From: Sphingobacterium bovistauri
GTDB lineage: Bacteria; Bacteroidota; Bacteroidia; Sphingobacteriales; Sphingobacteriaceae
DNA length: 64,000 bases
Direction of reading: 5' to 3'
Assembly: GCF_020295405.1 (NCBI RefSeq)
Contig: NZ_JADEYP010000016.1
Coordinates: 1 to 64,000, forward strand
The position numbers and the translations under genes are program-made. This document shows, one piece after another, positions 8,579 through 17,553 of this stretch (its first letter is position 1; each line of letters starts with the position of its first letter). Under the pieces are notes generated by a model. It saw only the letters and a program-made list of their open reading frames with translations, did not search any database and had not been told where the DNA came from.

Positions 8579-10063
8579 ATGCAAATAGAACAATTAAAAC
8601 CTTTTTTAGATTTTGTCATCAATTGGTATTGGGTGCCCTTGCTTATTCTTTATGTAGGGATAATCAGTGCTATTCTAATCGAAAATAGAAATCCAACGAA
8701 GACTGTAGCATGGATTTTGGTAATTATATTCGTCCCTTTTATCGGTCTGATTTTATATTATTTTTTTGGGCAGAAGTTTGTTAAGGTCAAGAAAATAAAA
8801 CGACTTAATAGGCAACAGGCCATACGTCTCGAAAAAAAATGGAAAGAAATAGATCCTATTATTGAATCTTTCATTAGAGATATCCATAATGAAATAGGCG
8901 ATTTGTCCAAAGTTTATCGATTAATGAAAAAGGAGCGATTATCATCTCCGACTTTGAATAACGATGTAAAGCTGTTAATCAATGGTGAACAAAAATTTGC
9001 TTCCTTAAGGCAAGATTTGGCTTCAGCAAAACATTCCATACATATGGAATATTATATTTTTGAGTTGGACGTCATTGGTCTAGAGATATTAAACCTATTA
9101 GAAGAGAAGGCAAGTCTAGGTTTGAGGGTAAGACTTGTTGTGGATAGCTTTGGGTCTCCTGATTTAGTGAAATATATGCGAAAGGTGAAGGATTCTCAAA
9201 TTGATTTTCATCCGTTTCTACCCGTGACGTTTACATCTCTTGCTAATTCTAATTACCGAAATCATCGTAAAGTTTGTGTTATTGACGGTCGTGTTGGTTA
9301 TGTAGGAGGTATTAATATTTCAGATAAGTACATTAATAATTTAGATATTACTAATAAAGTGTATTGGCGCGATACATCGCTTAGAGTGAAAGGTTTAGCG
9401 GTGAATTTATTGCAAGTGTCATTCTGGAATTCTTGGAATCAGACTGATGGTGAAACTTTTTATTTAGAAGATGATTATTTGCAAGCGTTACAAGATAATA
9501 GTGAAGTGAATGGAAATGCTGGCGTGGGGTTTGTTTCGAGTGATCCAGCATCGTTAGGACCTTTTAACATGGAAGCTCTGCTTATCGCAATTGGAGAGGC
9601 AAGTGAAAAAATCCAATTATGTACTCCATATTATATACCAAGTGAAGAGTTGGAGCGCGCCTTAATTGTAGCAGCAGCAGCAGGAGTTGAAGTAGAATTA
9701 ATGGTGCCAAGTGAATCAGACTCCTTTTTTGTGCAACATGCATCATTTTCTTTTTTGAAACCACTGTTGGAACGAGGGGTGAAAGTGTATCTTTATAATA
9801 AGGGATTTTTACATGCTAAAACAGCCGTTATTGACAATAAGTTATCCTTTGTGGGTACTGTAAATCTAGATATACGTAGTTTTTACATCAATTATGAGAT
9901 TGCTGCAGTAGTCTCTGAACCTATATTTGCGGAACAACTATCTAATCAATTCGAAATCGACAAACAGGATTCAAAATTATTAACTATTCGTATGTGGAAA
10001 TCTCGTCCTCAATGGAAGAGGGCAGCCGATTCTATATGTCGATTATTAGCTCCTTTGTTGTAA
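8579..10063 (+). CDS. cls: Cardiolipin synthase (phospholipase D family)
   Basis: This 494-residue inner-membrane enzyme condenses phosphatidylglycerol (or related lipids) to cardiolipin. Two N-terminal membrane helices (about residues 14-35 and 43-64, the PLDc_N region) precede two HKD motifs: His229 in HRKVCVIDGRVGYVGG and His412 in HAKTAVIDNKLSFVGT. Both are complete, so the protein should be active. It sits alone between the E2 terminator and the large MG2/plug gene. The length is typical of bacterial ClsA-type enzymes. Confidence 0.94.
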   Translation: MQIEQLKPFLDFVINWYWVPLLILYVGIISAILIENRNPTKTVAWILVIIFVPFIGLILYYFFGQKFVKVKKIKRLNRQQAIRLEKKWKEIDPIIESFIRDIHNEIGDLSKVYRLMKKERLSSPTLNNDVKLLINGEQKFASLRQDLASAKHSIHMEYYIFELDVIGLEILNLLEEKASLGLRVRLVVDSFGSPDLVKYMRKVKDSQIDFHPFLPVTFTSLANSNYRNHRKVCVIDGRVGYVGGINISDKYINNLDITNKVYWRDTSLRVKGLAVNLLQVSFWNSWNQTDGETFYLEDDYLQALQDNSEVNGNAGVGFVSSDPASLGPFNMEALLIAIGEASEKIQLCTPYYIPSEELERALIVAAAAGVEVELMVPSESDSFFVQHASFSFLKPLLERGVKVYLYNKGFLHAKTAVIDNKLSFVGTVNLDIRSFYINYEIAAVVSEPIFAEQLSNQFEIDKQDSKLLTIRMWKSRPQWKRAADSICRLLAPLL

Positions 10064-10146
10064 AAAGTGTTAAAAAGAAACTATAATAGCTTCTTTATGT
10101 TTCAAAGAATTTTAAAATTTGTATTTTTAGCTAAATGCATGTATAG

Positions 10147-12852
10147 ATGAAAAAGATAAACCTTGTAGTTTCCGTATTCTTTTTATTAATTATTCAAATC
10201 AACTCGTTAAAAGCACAAGAAATACCTCGTATTCCTATAAATACAGTAGTAGAGCGGGTTCAAAAATATTTAGGTGTTTATCCCGTAGAGAAGGTTCATC
10301 TCCATTTTGATAAGCCCTATTATGCAGTAGGTGACACCTTATGGTTCAAGACTTATTTGTATACAAATCAACTGGAATATCAACCAAGTAAAATTGCCTA
10401 TGTTGATATCGTAAACGGTCGAGATTCATTAATTCAAACCTTACGATTGCCTTTAAAAAATAATGGAGGAGAAGGTTTTTTTGTTTTAGATCCACAAGTC
10501 ATTAAACAAGATAATTACCGATTTAGAGCGTACACCAAGTGGATGATGAATTTCAATGTAGATTATCTTTTTAATAAGATAATAACAGTTGGTGACGCTA
10601 TTAATAAAAAATTAGGTTCTGAAGTTTCATATGTTACTGATGGTAATAAGACTAAAGCTACTATTCAGTTCCGAGATAGTAATGGGGGATTGCTGTCGAG
10701 AAAGAAATTGACGTGGGAGGCAATCGATGGATGGGATCCATTTGATAAAGGAAAAGGTGAAACCGATGATATGGGGCGTGCAAATATTTCTTTTTCTGCA
10801 AAGGAAAAGGAACTTTTTAAAAAGGGGCGTTTGATCGTTAAAATTGATGGGGAAACTGCGATGGTAGGGGATTTTCCTTTAAAAAATGCCTTGACTGAAT
10901 ATGATATGCAGTTTTTTCCGGAGGGAGGTGATTTACTAGCCGGCGTGGAAAAGCGAATTGCATTTAAAGCTATTGATTCTAATGGTAAATCAATACGAGT
11001 AAAAGGAAAGATTGTCAATGCCAAAAAATCTTCAATCATAGAGTTTGAAGATTTGGGCTTGGGAATGGGTTACGTGAATTTTACACCAATTGCTGGAGAG
11101 ACATATAAAGCTGTAGTTACTATTGATGGGAAAGAGCGTACCTATGATCTTCCGCCTGTTAAAGCAGAGGGAATCAATTTAACTTTAAAAGCCCTAACAG
11201 CTGAAGCGACACAACTTGAAATCATTACAAATGATACATATTTAAGTAAAATTCAAGCTCAACCTTTTTATATTTTCGGACAAATGAATGGAAACTTGAT
11301 TTACGGTGCTCAGATCAGTATTAAAAACGCGAGTTCTGTCATCAATGTCCCAATTGCTGAATTACCAAGTGGTGTTGTTCAATTTACGCTGATGACCGCA
11401 CAGGGGAAGGCTATAAGTGAGCGTCTGGTATTTAATGAATTTGGTGAGCGTTTGAACCTTCAAGTCAAAACAGATAAATCAGCTTATCAAAGAAAGGATA
11501 AAGTAGTGTTGGATCTAACTAATTTAACACGTGAAAAAGTAGCTACCAATCTTTCTATTTCTGTTATTGATGAGGCAAAAGTACCTTTTGATGAACTTCA
11601 AGAAAATACCATTATAAGTAATTTGTTGTTGACATCAGATTTAGCTGGATTTGTTGAAAAGCCAAATTATTATTTTGATGAAAAAGTAGCCAACCGAAAA
11701 GACGCATTGGATGCTTTACTGATGACACAAGGCTTCCGTAGATTTTCGTACGATGATTTAGTAGCAGAAAAATATCCCAAAATCAATTTTTTACCTGAGC
11801 AAGGGATCGTGCTTTCTGGTACATTACGTTTGAATACAGGTCGTACATATCCAAATGGTGGATTATTATTGTCAATTCCTGCACGTGGATTTAAAAAGGA
11901 TACTTATACAGATAATAACGGACGCTTTCTTTTTGAAAACCTAAACTTTCCAGATTCTGTGAAAGTGACTATAAATGCCCGTAGTAATGATAATTTCCGC
12001 AATATTGTCATTAATATGGATCAATCGTTTTTTCCGTCAATTGATGAAAACAACCCTTACAAAGCAAATGACATCTTAAATATCGATAAGGAAATGTCAA
12101 GTTATTTGGCTAATAGTAAAAATGAGTTTAGAACTTCAATTTTAATTGATGAAGTAACAGTAACAGCAACTCGTAAAGAGCAAAGAACAAGTAAAGAGTT
12201 CTCTTCTCTATCAGGATTATCTATGGCAGATCATAGGATCGAGGGAGAGCGATTAAATGGGTGCAACGTGCTGACAATGTGTTTGAATACGATGTTGACA
12301 GGTGTGACTTATGATTCTAACACGTTGAAATATTACCTAACAAGAGGTTATAATCAAGGCAGCCGTGTTCCTGTACAATTCTTTTTAAATGGAATGCCTA
12401 TTGACGAAAACACTTTAAATTCTATTGTTCCAACAGAGATTGAAGCTATAGAAATTTTTACTAGGGATGATTTGGGTACGGTAAGTAGATTATACCAAAA
12501 TGATGGTGTAGTATCAATTATTACAAAAAAGGAAAAGCCGAAAGGTCCTCGAATGACATTAGCTCAAATAGAAGCAATGCTGCCAAAATCAAATGTGATT
12601 GATTTATTCCCGTTGGGTTACATTAAGGAACGTAAGTTCTATGCTCCTAAATACGAGACAGATCAACAAAAGGCAACAAATGATTACAGAACTACGATCT
12701 ATTGGAATCCAACTGTTGAATTGGATGAGAATGGAAAAGCTGTGTTAGAGTTTTATAATGCTGATGGTAATGGTAAATACAAGGTGGTGGTAGAGGGTAT
12801 GGATAACGCTGGACGTATTGGACGTACAGTATTTAATTATCAAGTGAATTAG
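10147..12852 (+). CDS. Large secreted protein with MG2-like and TonB-plug-like domains, no barrel
   Basis: This 901-residue exported protein has a signal peptide at residues 1-24, ending LKAQ. The first half resembles alpha-2-macroglobulin-like MG repeats (PVEKVHLHFDKPYYAVGDTL is the typical MG opening; later AYQRKDKVVLDLTNL). A carboxypeptidase-regulatory-like beta-sandwich lies near 560-640. A TonB-receptor plug-like domain occupies about 690-795 (FFLNGMPIDENTLNSI, then VSIITKK). The chain ends soon after, with no receptor barrel. Such proteins are frequent in Bacteroidota and are annotated only by domain. It is probably periplasmic or surface exposed. The function is unknown; I see no thioester CxEQ motif. 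Confidence 0.82.
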   Translation: MKKINLVVSVFFLLIIQINSLKAQEIPRIPINTVVERVQKYLGVYPVEKVHLHFDKPYYAVGDTLWFKTYLYTNQLEYQPSKIAYVDIVNGRDSLIQTLRLPLKNNGGEGFFVLDPQVIKQDNYRFRAYTKWMMNFNVDYLFNKIITVGDAINKKLGSEVSYVTDGNKTKATIQFRDSNGGLLSRKKLTWEAIDGWDPFDKGKGETDDMGRANISFSAKEKELFKKGRLIVKIDGETAMVGDFPLKNALTEYDMQFFPEGGDLLAGVEKRIAFKAIDSNGKSIRVKGKIVNAKKSSIIEFEDLGLGMGYVNFTPIAGETYKAVVTIDGKERTYDLPPVKAEGINLTLKALTAEATQLEIITNDTYLSKIQAQPFYIFGQMNGNLIYGAQISIKNASSVINVPIAELPSGVVQFTLMTAQGKAISERLVFNEFGERLNLQVKTDKSAYQRKDKVVLDLTNLTREKVATNLSISVIDEAKVPFDELQENTIISNLLLTSDLAGFVEKPNYYFDEKVANRKDALDALLMTQGFRRFSYDDLVAEKYPKINFLPEQGIVLSGTLRLNTGRTYPNGGLLLSIPARGFKKDTYTDNNGRFLFENLNFPDSVKVTINARSNDNFRNIVINMDQSFFPSIDENNPYKANDILNIDKEMSSYLANSKNEFRTSILIDEVTVTATRKEQRTSKEFSSLSGLSMADHRIEGERLNGCNVLTMCLNTMLTGVTYDSNTLKYYLTRGYNQGSRVPVQFFLNGMPIDENTLNSIVPTEIEAIEIFTRDDLGTVSRLYQNDGVVSIITKKEKPKGPRMTLAQIEAMLPKSNVIDLFPLGYIKERKFYAPKYETDQQKATNDYRTTIYWNPTVELDENGKAVLEFYNADGNGKYKVVVEGMDNAGRIGRTVFNYQVN

Positions 12853-12868
12853 ATCATATTGAAAGTAT

Positions 12869-12914
12869 AAAATGAACAAGGAGTGAGTCGAAAGATTCAC
12901 TCCTTGTTCATTTT
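12869..12914. terminator. Strong hairpin terminator after 10147-12852
   Basis: Arms around AAAATGAACAAGGAGTGA and TCACTCCTTGTTCATTTT form a nearly perfect 18-bp stem, A-rich on the left and T-rich on the right. It could act in both directions, serving the small minus-strand gene as well. Confidence 0.85.
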
Positions 12915-12973
12915 AAAAATTAGATATATTCACTTAGACTTCGAAATTTCTATGTTTATTATCTGTTCAAATA

Positions 12974-13099
12974 TTATTTAACATTTAATGAGCTTTTTTC
13001 ATCTATAGATTTCAGGTTTTCAACAGTGCATTGTTCTATGCAAACAATTGTGATGGCTAATGAGAATAGAATTAATATGCCTAATAATAATTTTTTCAT
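12974..13099 (-). CDS. Small putative secreted peptide or lipoprotein, 41 residues
   Basis: The minus strand encodes a 41-residue frame with ATG at 13099-13097 and TAA at 12976-12974. It begins MKKLLLGILILFSLAITI, a typical short hydrophobic signal segment. Cysteines at 20 and 24 follow, then a short polar tail. It lies in an otherwise empty gap of about 320 bp between the terminator at 12869-12914 and the EamA gene. The MKK plus hydrophobic start and position suggest a real small gene, but there is no homology to rely on and no clear ribosome site. Confidence 0.45.
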   Translation of the reverse strand: MKKLLLGILILFSLAITIVCIEQCTVENLKSIDEKSSLNVK

Positions 13100-13176
13100 T
13101 GTTGTTTTAGGTTGTGTTATTTTAACTTAAATTTATTAAATTAATTTAATATTAAAAAATAATTTATTTAATAGAT

Positions 13177-14037
13177 TTATTTAGTTTTTATTACAGAAAC
13201 CTGTTGTGCATTATTATGCAGTATGTTTAAAATAACTCCTATAGCAATAATTACAATTGCCAATAAAGTTTTGCTATCAAAAGCCTCTTCAAAAAAGATA
13301 TAACCGAATCCGAATGCATAAATGACTCCTAAATAATTAAGACTGGCTACTTTTGAGAGATTTGCCGATTGGTAGGATAGTGTCATATAGTATTGTGCAA
13401 CTTGTGCAGTAATGCCTATCAGTAGAAGGTATAGCCAGTCTATACCGATTGGAGTTTTCCAATGGAAAATACTGTAGATACCAACTATAGGTATAGTGAG
13501 TAGAGGGAAGTAAAAAATAACCACCAATGGATGCTCACTACCTTTGCTTTTGGAGATCATATTATATGCAAGTCCTGCAAATAATGCTGCACCCAAGCCG
13601 ATGGTAAGATCTAAGGTCGTGATTCTAAAATCAAAACCTTTAAGTAAGAACACACCAAAAATTGATATTGCGAAATAGAGAAATTGAATAGATCGGATTT
13701 TTTGTTTTACAATAAATATCCCCAATATAGCTGTGAAAAATGGTGATAGATAATTGATTGTTACAGCTGAAGCTAATGGTATATGTTGTAAAGTGTAAAA
13801 GGAGCCTATTAACCCTAAGCATCCAGCAATACCACGCATGGTTAATACGGGGATATTGTTGCCAAAAACTGGTATATTATTCTTACGTAGATAATAATAA
13901 GTGACAACGAAGCTAAATAGACTTCGAAATAATACAACCTCTAATGTCGGAAGGTGAGTGACCAATTTGACGCATACATTCATAATGGCAAAGAAAAATC
14001 CTGCCAATAACATATAATTAACACCTTGATCCTTCAC
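13177..14037 (-). CDS. EamA/DMT-superfamily transporter
   Basis: This 286-residue integral membrane protein has about ten hydrophobic helices arranged as two EamA repeats. The N-terminal repeat contains LLAGFFFAIMNVCVKLV and EVVLFRSLFSFVV; the C-terminal repeat contains LNYLGVIYAFGFGYIFFEE. Members export or import small metabolites, and the substrate cannot be inferred. The start codon is GTG at 14037-14035, overlapping the TAG stop of the YihY gene by one base (TAGTG), so the two are translationally coupled. The last gene of the run 16812-13177. Confidence 0.88.
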   Translation of the reverse strand: MKDQGVNYMLLAGFFFAIMNVCVKLVTHLPTLEVVLFRSLFSFVVTYYYLRKNNIPVFGNNIPVLTMRGIAGCLGLIGSFYTLQHIPLASAVTINYLSPFFTAILGIFIVKQKIRSIQFLYFAISIFGVFLLKGFDFRITTLDLTIGLGAALFAGLAYNMISKSKGSEHPLVVIFYFPLLTIPIVGIYSIFHWKTPIGIDWLYLLLIGITAQVAQYYMTLSYQSANLSKVASLNYLGVIYAFGFGYIFFEEAFDSKTLLAIVIIAIGVILNILHNNAQQVSVIKTK

Positions 14038-15086
14038 TATTGAATAGGCTCGTTATGTTTTTTTACTAACTCACGTATTCCTGTGTCTGGATCAATCTCT
14101 AATTCAGTTTGTTTCACCAAGACTGCATAAGAATTTGGCATAATTCCATTGCCATATTTTATAGCATATTCTTTGGTAAATTCGGCTCCGTAATAGAGTA
14201 TCGCTGCTGAATAATAGACAAAAGCTAAAAGGATGATAATTGAACCGGCTGCGCCATAGGCTGTAGCTGTAGCGTTTATCGATAGATATAATGAGATTCC
14301 ATATTTTCCCAACATAAATAAAAGTGTTGTAAAAATCGATCCTCCTAAAATATCTTTAAAACGAACTTTGGCGTCAGGAAGAAAAGCAAAGATAAATCCA
14401 AATAGCGTTGCGATTACTAAAAATGTTACGCCATTGTTTATCAAATTCCAAAATGCTATATCAAAATGTTGAAGATTCCATTTATCAAAGACGAGCTCTA
14501 TATTTTTAGTAATGATCCCTATAATACTACTTATTAATAATGATGCCATTAATAAAAAACTTAGTCCTAAAATCATTGAAAATGAAATTAATCTGTTGAT
14601 GATAAGTTTCAGCCATCCTTTCTTAGGCTTAGCTTTTACTTTCCAAATCATATTTATGGAATTCTGGATATCTACAAAAATAGTTGTTGATGTTATCACA
14701 AGTGTAACGATACCAATGATCAAGCCTATACTTGATTTATTTTCCAAAGAGATTTGTTTTACAGCATTGTCCAAAAGTTTAGCGATTTCTTGGCCAAAGA
14801 TGCCATTTAGTTCACTAATAACTTTACCTTGAGCGCCATCAGGACCTTCAATTTGACCACCATAGAAAAAACCTAAAGCCCATATCAAAATAATTATAAG
14901 CGGGCCAATAGAAAAAACGGTATAATAAGCCAATGAAGCAGCAAGTTTCATACACCTGTCTTCGTCAAATCCTATTGCAGCATTAATCAATAATTTACCA
15001 AAACCTTTTATTTTTTCTATAAAGGACTCTTTTTGTATTTTATTTGCGTTTCTATTCTGCATATATTTTATTGATTTCTTCTTCAT
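14037..15086 (-). CDS. YihY/BrkB-family inner-membrane protein
   Basis: This 349-residue membrane protein has about six helices and the family signature AASLAYYTVFSIGPLIIILI near residues 47-66, with YGAAGSIIILLAFVYYSAAILYYGAEF near the end. The family (once wrongly called ribonuclease BN) has no settled function. The listed ATG overlaps the acyl-CoA synthetase gene by 35 bases; an alternative Met at residue 9 (MQNRNANK) reduces the overlap to 11 bases and may be the true start. It is coupled to the EamA gene downstream. Confidence 0.9.
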   Translation of the reverse strand: MKKKSIKYMQNRNANKIQKESFIEKIKGFGKLLINAAIGFDEDRCMKLAASLAYYTVFSIGPLIIILIWALGFFYGGQIEGPDGAQGKVISELNGIFGQEIAKLLDNAVKQISLENKSSIGLIIGIVTLVITSTTIFVDIQNSINMIWKVKAKPKKGWLKLIINRLISFSMILGLSFLLMASLLISSIIGIITKNIELVFDKWNLQHFDIAFWNLINNGVTFLVIATLFGFIFAFLPDAKVRFKDILGGSIFTTLLFMLGKYGISLYLSINATATAYGAAGSIIILLAFVYYSAAILYYGAEFTKEYAIKYGNGIMPNSYAVLVKQTELEIDPDTGIRELVKKHNEPIQ

Positions 15087-16812
15087 TCTTTTGAAGAATA
15101 ATCTTTCTTTTCAATGATAATTTTGGTGTTAGTTCACCATTATCAATAGTCCATTCTTTAGGCAATAATACAAATTTTTTAACCATTTCCCAGTGTCCAA
15201 AGTTTTCATTTGCCTTGTCGATTTCTTGTTGATACTTTTCAAGAACTTGAGGGTTATTAAGAATAGAATCTCGTGAATCAAAATTTATGCCTTTTATTTT
15301 GCAATATTTTTCAAGCTCCTCATAAGCAGGAACAATTAATGCAGCAGGGAATTTTTTGTTTTCACCTATAATCATGACCTGACCAATTAGTACAGATTCC
15401 ATCAATTTGTTTTCCATTACCTGTGGGGCAATATATTTTCCTCCTGCTGTTTTGAAAATTTCTTTTTTACGATCTGTAATTTTCAAAAAGCCATCCGATG
15501 TCAATTCTCCAATATCTCCTGTATGTAAATAGCCATTTTCATCGATAGTTTCTTTAGTCGCCTCATCATTTTTATAATATCCTGCAGTAATTGACGGACC
15601 TTTTACCAATATTTCACCATCTTCTGCAATTTTAACATCCAAGTTTTTCAACACACGACCTACAGATCCAAACTTAACATCATTTTCATCCCAAGAATTG
15701 ACTGCAATTACCGGAGATGTCTCCGTCAGACCATAGCCTTCTAATATCTTTATGTCTGCGGCCCAGAATATTCTTGCTAGTCGTTGCTGCAATGCAGCTC
15801 CACCCGAAATAATAAATTTTATGTTTCCACCTAATGCTTGCTGCCACTTCGAAAAAATGAGTTTGCGTGCTATTCCTAGTTTTATATTATACCATACGCC
15901 ATTTTGTTTGGGCTCTTGAAATTGATGTCCTAATGCTACAGCCCAAAAGAATAGAGATTTTTTTATTCCCGTTAATGCTTTGCCTTTCTCAATAATTTTA
16001 TCGTATACTTTTTCTAACACGCGTGGTACAGTCGTGAATACTTCAGGTTTTACCTCATTAATATCTGCTACTATGTTATCCAAATTTTCGGCATAGTATA
16101 CATGTACTCCTTTTGAAATGTACATATAAACAACCATACGCTCGAAGATATGACATAACGGTAGAAAACTTAATGCTTTATTGATATCGTCAGTTAACAA
16201 GGGGGAACATGCACTGACATTGCTTATAAGATTTTTATGAGTCAAATATACCCCTTTTGGTTTACCAGTCGTTCCTGAAGTATAAATTAATGTTAATAAG
16301 TCATTTGGGTCAACAGCGTCATTATATACCTTTAAATCAATATTTTGCTCCTTGCCCTCATTTATTAATTGGATGTACTGCTTATGATTTGGGACTTCGT
16401 CCAGTGTATATATATCTATGTCCAAATTGTTATCCGATACAGCTTTTTCGACTTTCGTGATAAGATCTTGATTGCTCACAAATAATAACTTAGCTTCAGC
16501 ATCTTTGACGATATACGATAGATCTTGTGCCGATAGAGTGGGGTATAATGGAATCAGAGCTACACCTAATTGATTACAGGCAAAGTCTATAAAATTCCAT
16601 TCAGGCCTATTTCCTGACATTAATGCTATTTTATCACCTTTTTTTACTCCTTTCAAAATAAGACCTTTACTGAGATTGTCAATGATATCTAAAATTTCAG
16701 TCTTATCATACATTTTCCAGCCGCCATTAACTCGTTTTGCAAGTTTTAAGTTACGACCAGCCGTGTCAATGTCATTTTTAATAAAGTCGAATAATCTCGT
16801 AGGTTTACTCAT
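15052..16812 (-). CDS. Long-chain acyl-CoA synthetase (AMP-binding)
   Basis: This 586-residue adenylate-forming enzyme activates long-chain fatty acids to acyl-CoA. The AMP-binding P-loop is LIYTSGTTGKPKG (about residues 171-183), followed by the A5-type motif EGYGLTETSP and the TGDIGELTSDGFLKITDRKKE segment, with the flexible C-terminal domain intact. The length fits the FadD15-like family of Bacteroidota. It is the first gene of a three-gene run with overlapping ends (YihY, then EamA). It acts in fatty-acid uptake or recycling for membrane lipids. Confidence 0.93.
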   Translation of the reverse strand: MSKPTRLFDFIKNDIDTAGRNLKLAKRVNGGWKMYDKTEILDIIDNLSKGLILKGVKKGDKIALMSGNRPEWNFIDFACNQLGVALIPLYPTLSAQDLSYIVKDAEAKLLFVSNQDLITKVEKAVSDNNLDIDIYTLDEVPNHKQYIQLINEGKEQNIDLKVYNDAVDPNDLLTLIYTSGTTGKPKGVYLTHKNLISNVSACSPLLTDDINKALSFLPLCHIFERMVVYMYISKGVHVYYAENLDNIVADINEVKPEVFTTVPRVLEKVYDKIIEKGKALTGIKKSLFFWAVALGHQFQEPKQNGVWYNIKLGIARKLIFSKWQQALGGNIKFIISGGAALQQRLARIFWAADIKILEGYGLTETSPVIAVNSWDENDVKFGSVGRVLKNLDVKIAEDGEILVKGPSITAGYYKNDEATKETIDENGYLHTGDIGELTSDGFLKITDRKKEIFKTAGGKYIAPQVMENKLMESVLIGQVMIIGENKKFPAALIVPAYEELEKYCKIKGINFDSRDSILNNPQVLEKYQQEIDKANENFGHWEMVKKFVLLPKEWTIDNGELTPKLSLKRKIILQKNEEEINKIYAE

Positions 16813-16966
16813 GGTAAAAGAATTTATTTTTATAAGTGGTTATTATAAAGCTATGTTAGCATAATAAATTTAAGTGTTTTTTATTTAGAAACAAAGAAAC
16901 TATTATGAAAAATACGAATTAACATTCCTTTACAATTATTATTTAGCTATAAAACTTAAATAATAG

Positions 16967-16974
16967 TATTTTTG
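16967..16974 (+). promoter_or_regulatory. -7 box upstream of the small outer-membrane protein
   Basis: TATTTTTG is an exact TAnnTTTG match 23 bases before the ATG at 16998. No clear upstream TTG box is seen, so support is partial. Confidence 0.4.
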
Positions 16975-16997
16975 ATGAAATACAATTCTATATAAAT

Positions 16998-17504
16998 ATG
17001 CAAAAAACACTTCGTAATATTTTTTTAATAGCCGCAGCTATCCTAATGGGGAAGGAAGCGTCTGCGCAATTGTCAAGTCAACATGCTGTCGGTCTACGTT
17101 TTGGCTCAGCATCTGGTGTCAACTATCGCTATACGCTTGCTGAAAATAGAGCATTGGAAGGAATCTTAAGTATGAGAAGTAATTCCACTTCTAGTACTTT
17201 TAGATTGGTAGGTTTATATCAATACCATAAAGAATTGCCATTGGAAAATTTTAGTTGGTATTATGGTTTTGGAGGTAGTATTGGTAATTATACGTATAAA
17301 GCATTTACAAGTAATGAGGGGGTACATATTCCAAAAACTACTGAATTGTCTTTAAGTATAGATGGTATAGTGGGAGTGGAGTATAGTTTGCCTACGGCGC
17401 CAATTTCATTATCATTAGATGTCAAACCATATTTTGATTTCGTGCAGGAGTCTACAATACGAGTATTTGATCCTATTGGTTTTTCTATTCGATACAAATT
17501 TTAA
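16998..17504 (+). CDS. Small outer-membrane beta-barrel-like protein
   Basis: This 168-residue protein has a signal peptide (residues 1-23, ending EASAQ) and then short amphipathic beta strands rich in Tyr, Phe and Gly (GLRFGSASGVNYRYTL; GFSIRYKF at the C-terminus). The C-terminal Phe is typical of outer-membrane barrels, and the size fits an eight-stranded barrel. No specific family is recognised. It shares a perfect palindromic terminator with the convergent M61 peptidase gene. Confidence 0.75.
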   Translation: MQKTLRNIFLIAAAILMGKEASAQLSSQHAVGLRFGSASGVNYRYTLAENRALEGILSMRSNSTSSTFRLVGLYQYHKELPLENFSWYYGFGGSIGNYTYKAFTSNEGVHIPKTTELSLSIDGIVGVEYSLPTAPISLSLDVKPYFDFVQESTIRVFDPIGFSIRYKF

Positions 17505-17507
17505 AAT

Positions 17508-17553
17508 ATAAAAAGTAAAGGGTTTTCAAATTTGAAAACCCTTTACTTTTTAT
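17508..17553. terminator. Bidirectional terminator, 46-base perfect palindrome
   Basis: The sequence from 17508 to 17553 is a perfect inverted repeat (arm core AAAGTAAAGGGTTTTCAAA). It serves the gene ending at 17504 and the convergent gene whose TAA stop (17552-17550) lies inside the right arm. Confidence 0.9.

Noticed and set aside
10665..11039. 124-residue minus-strand frame inside the MG2/plug gene
   Set aside because: Antisense shadow with no independent promoter or motif.
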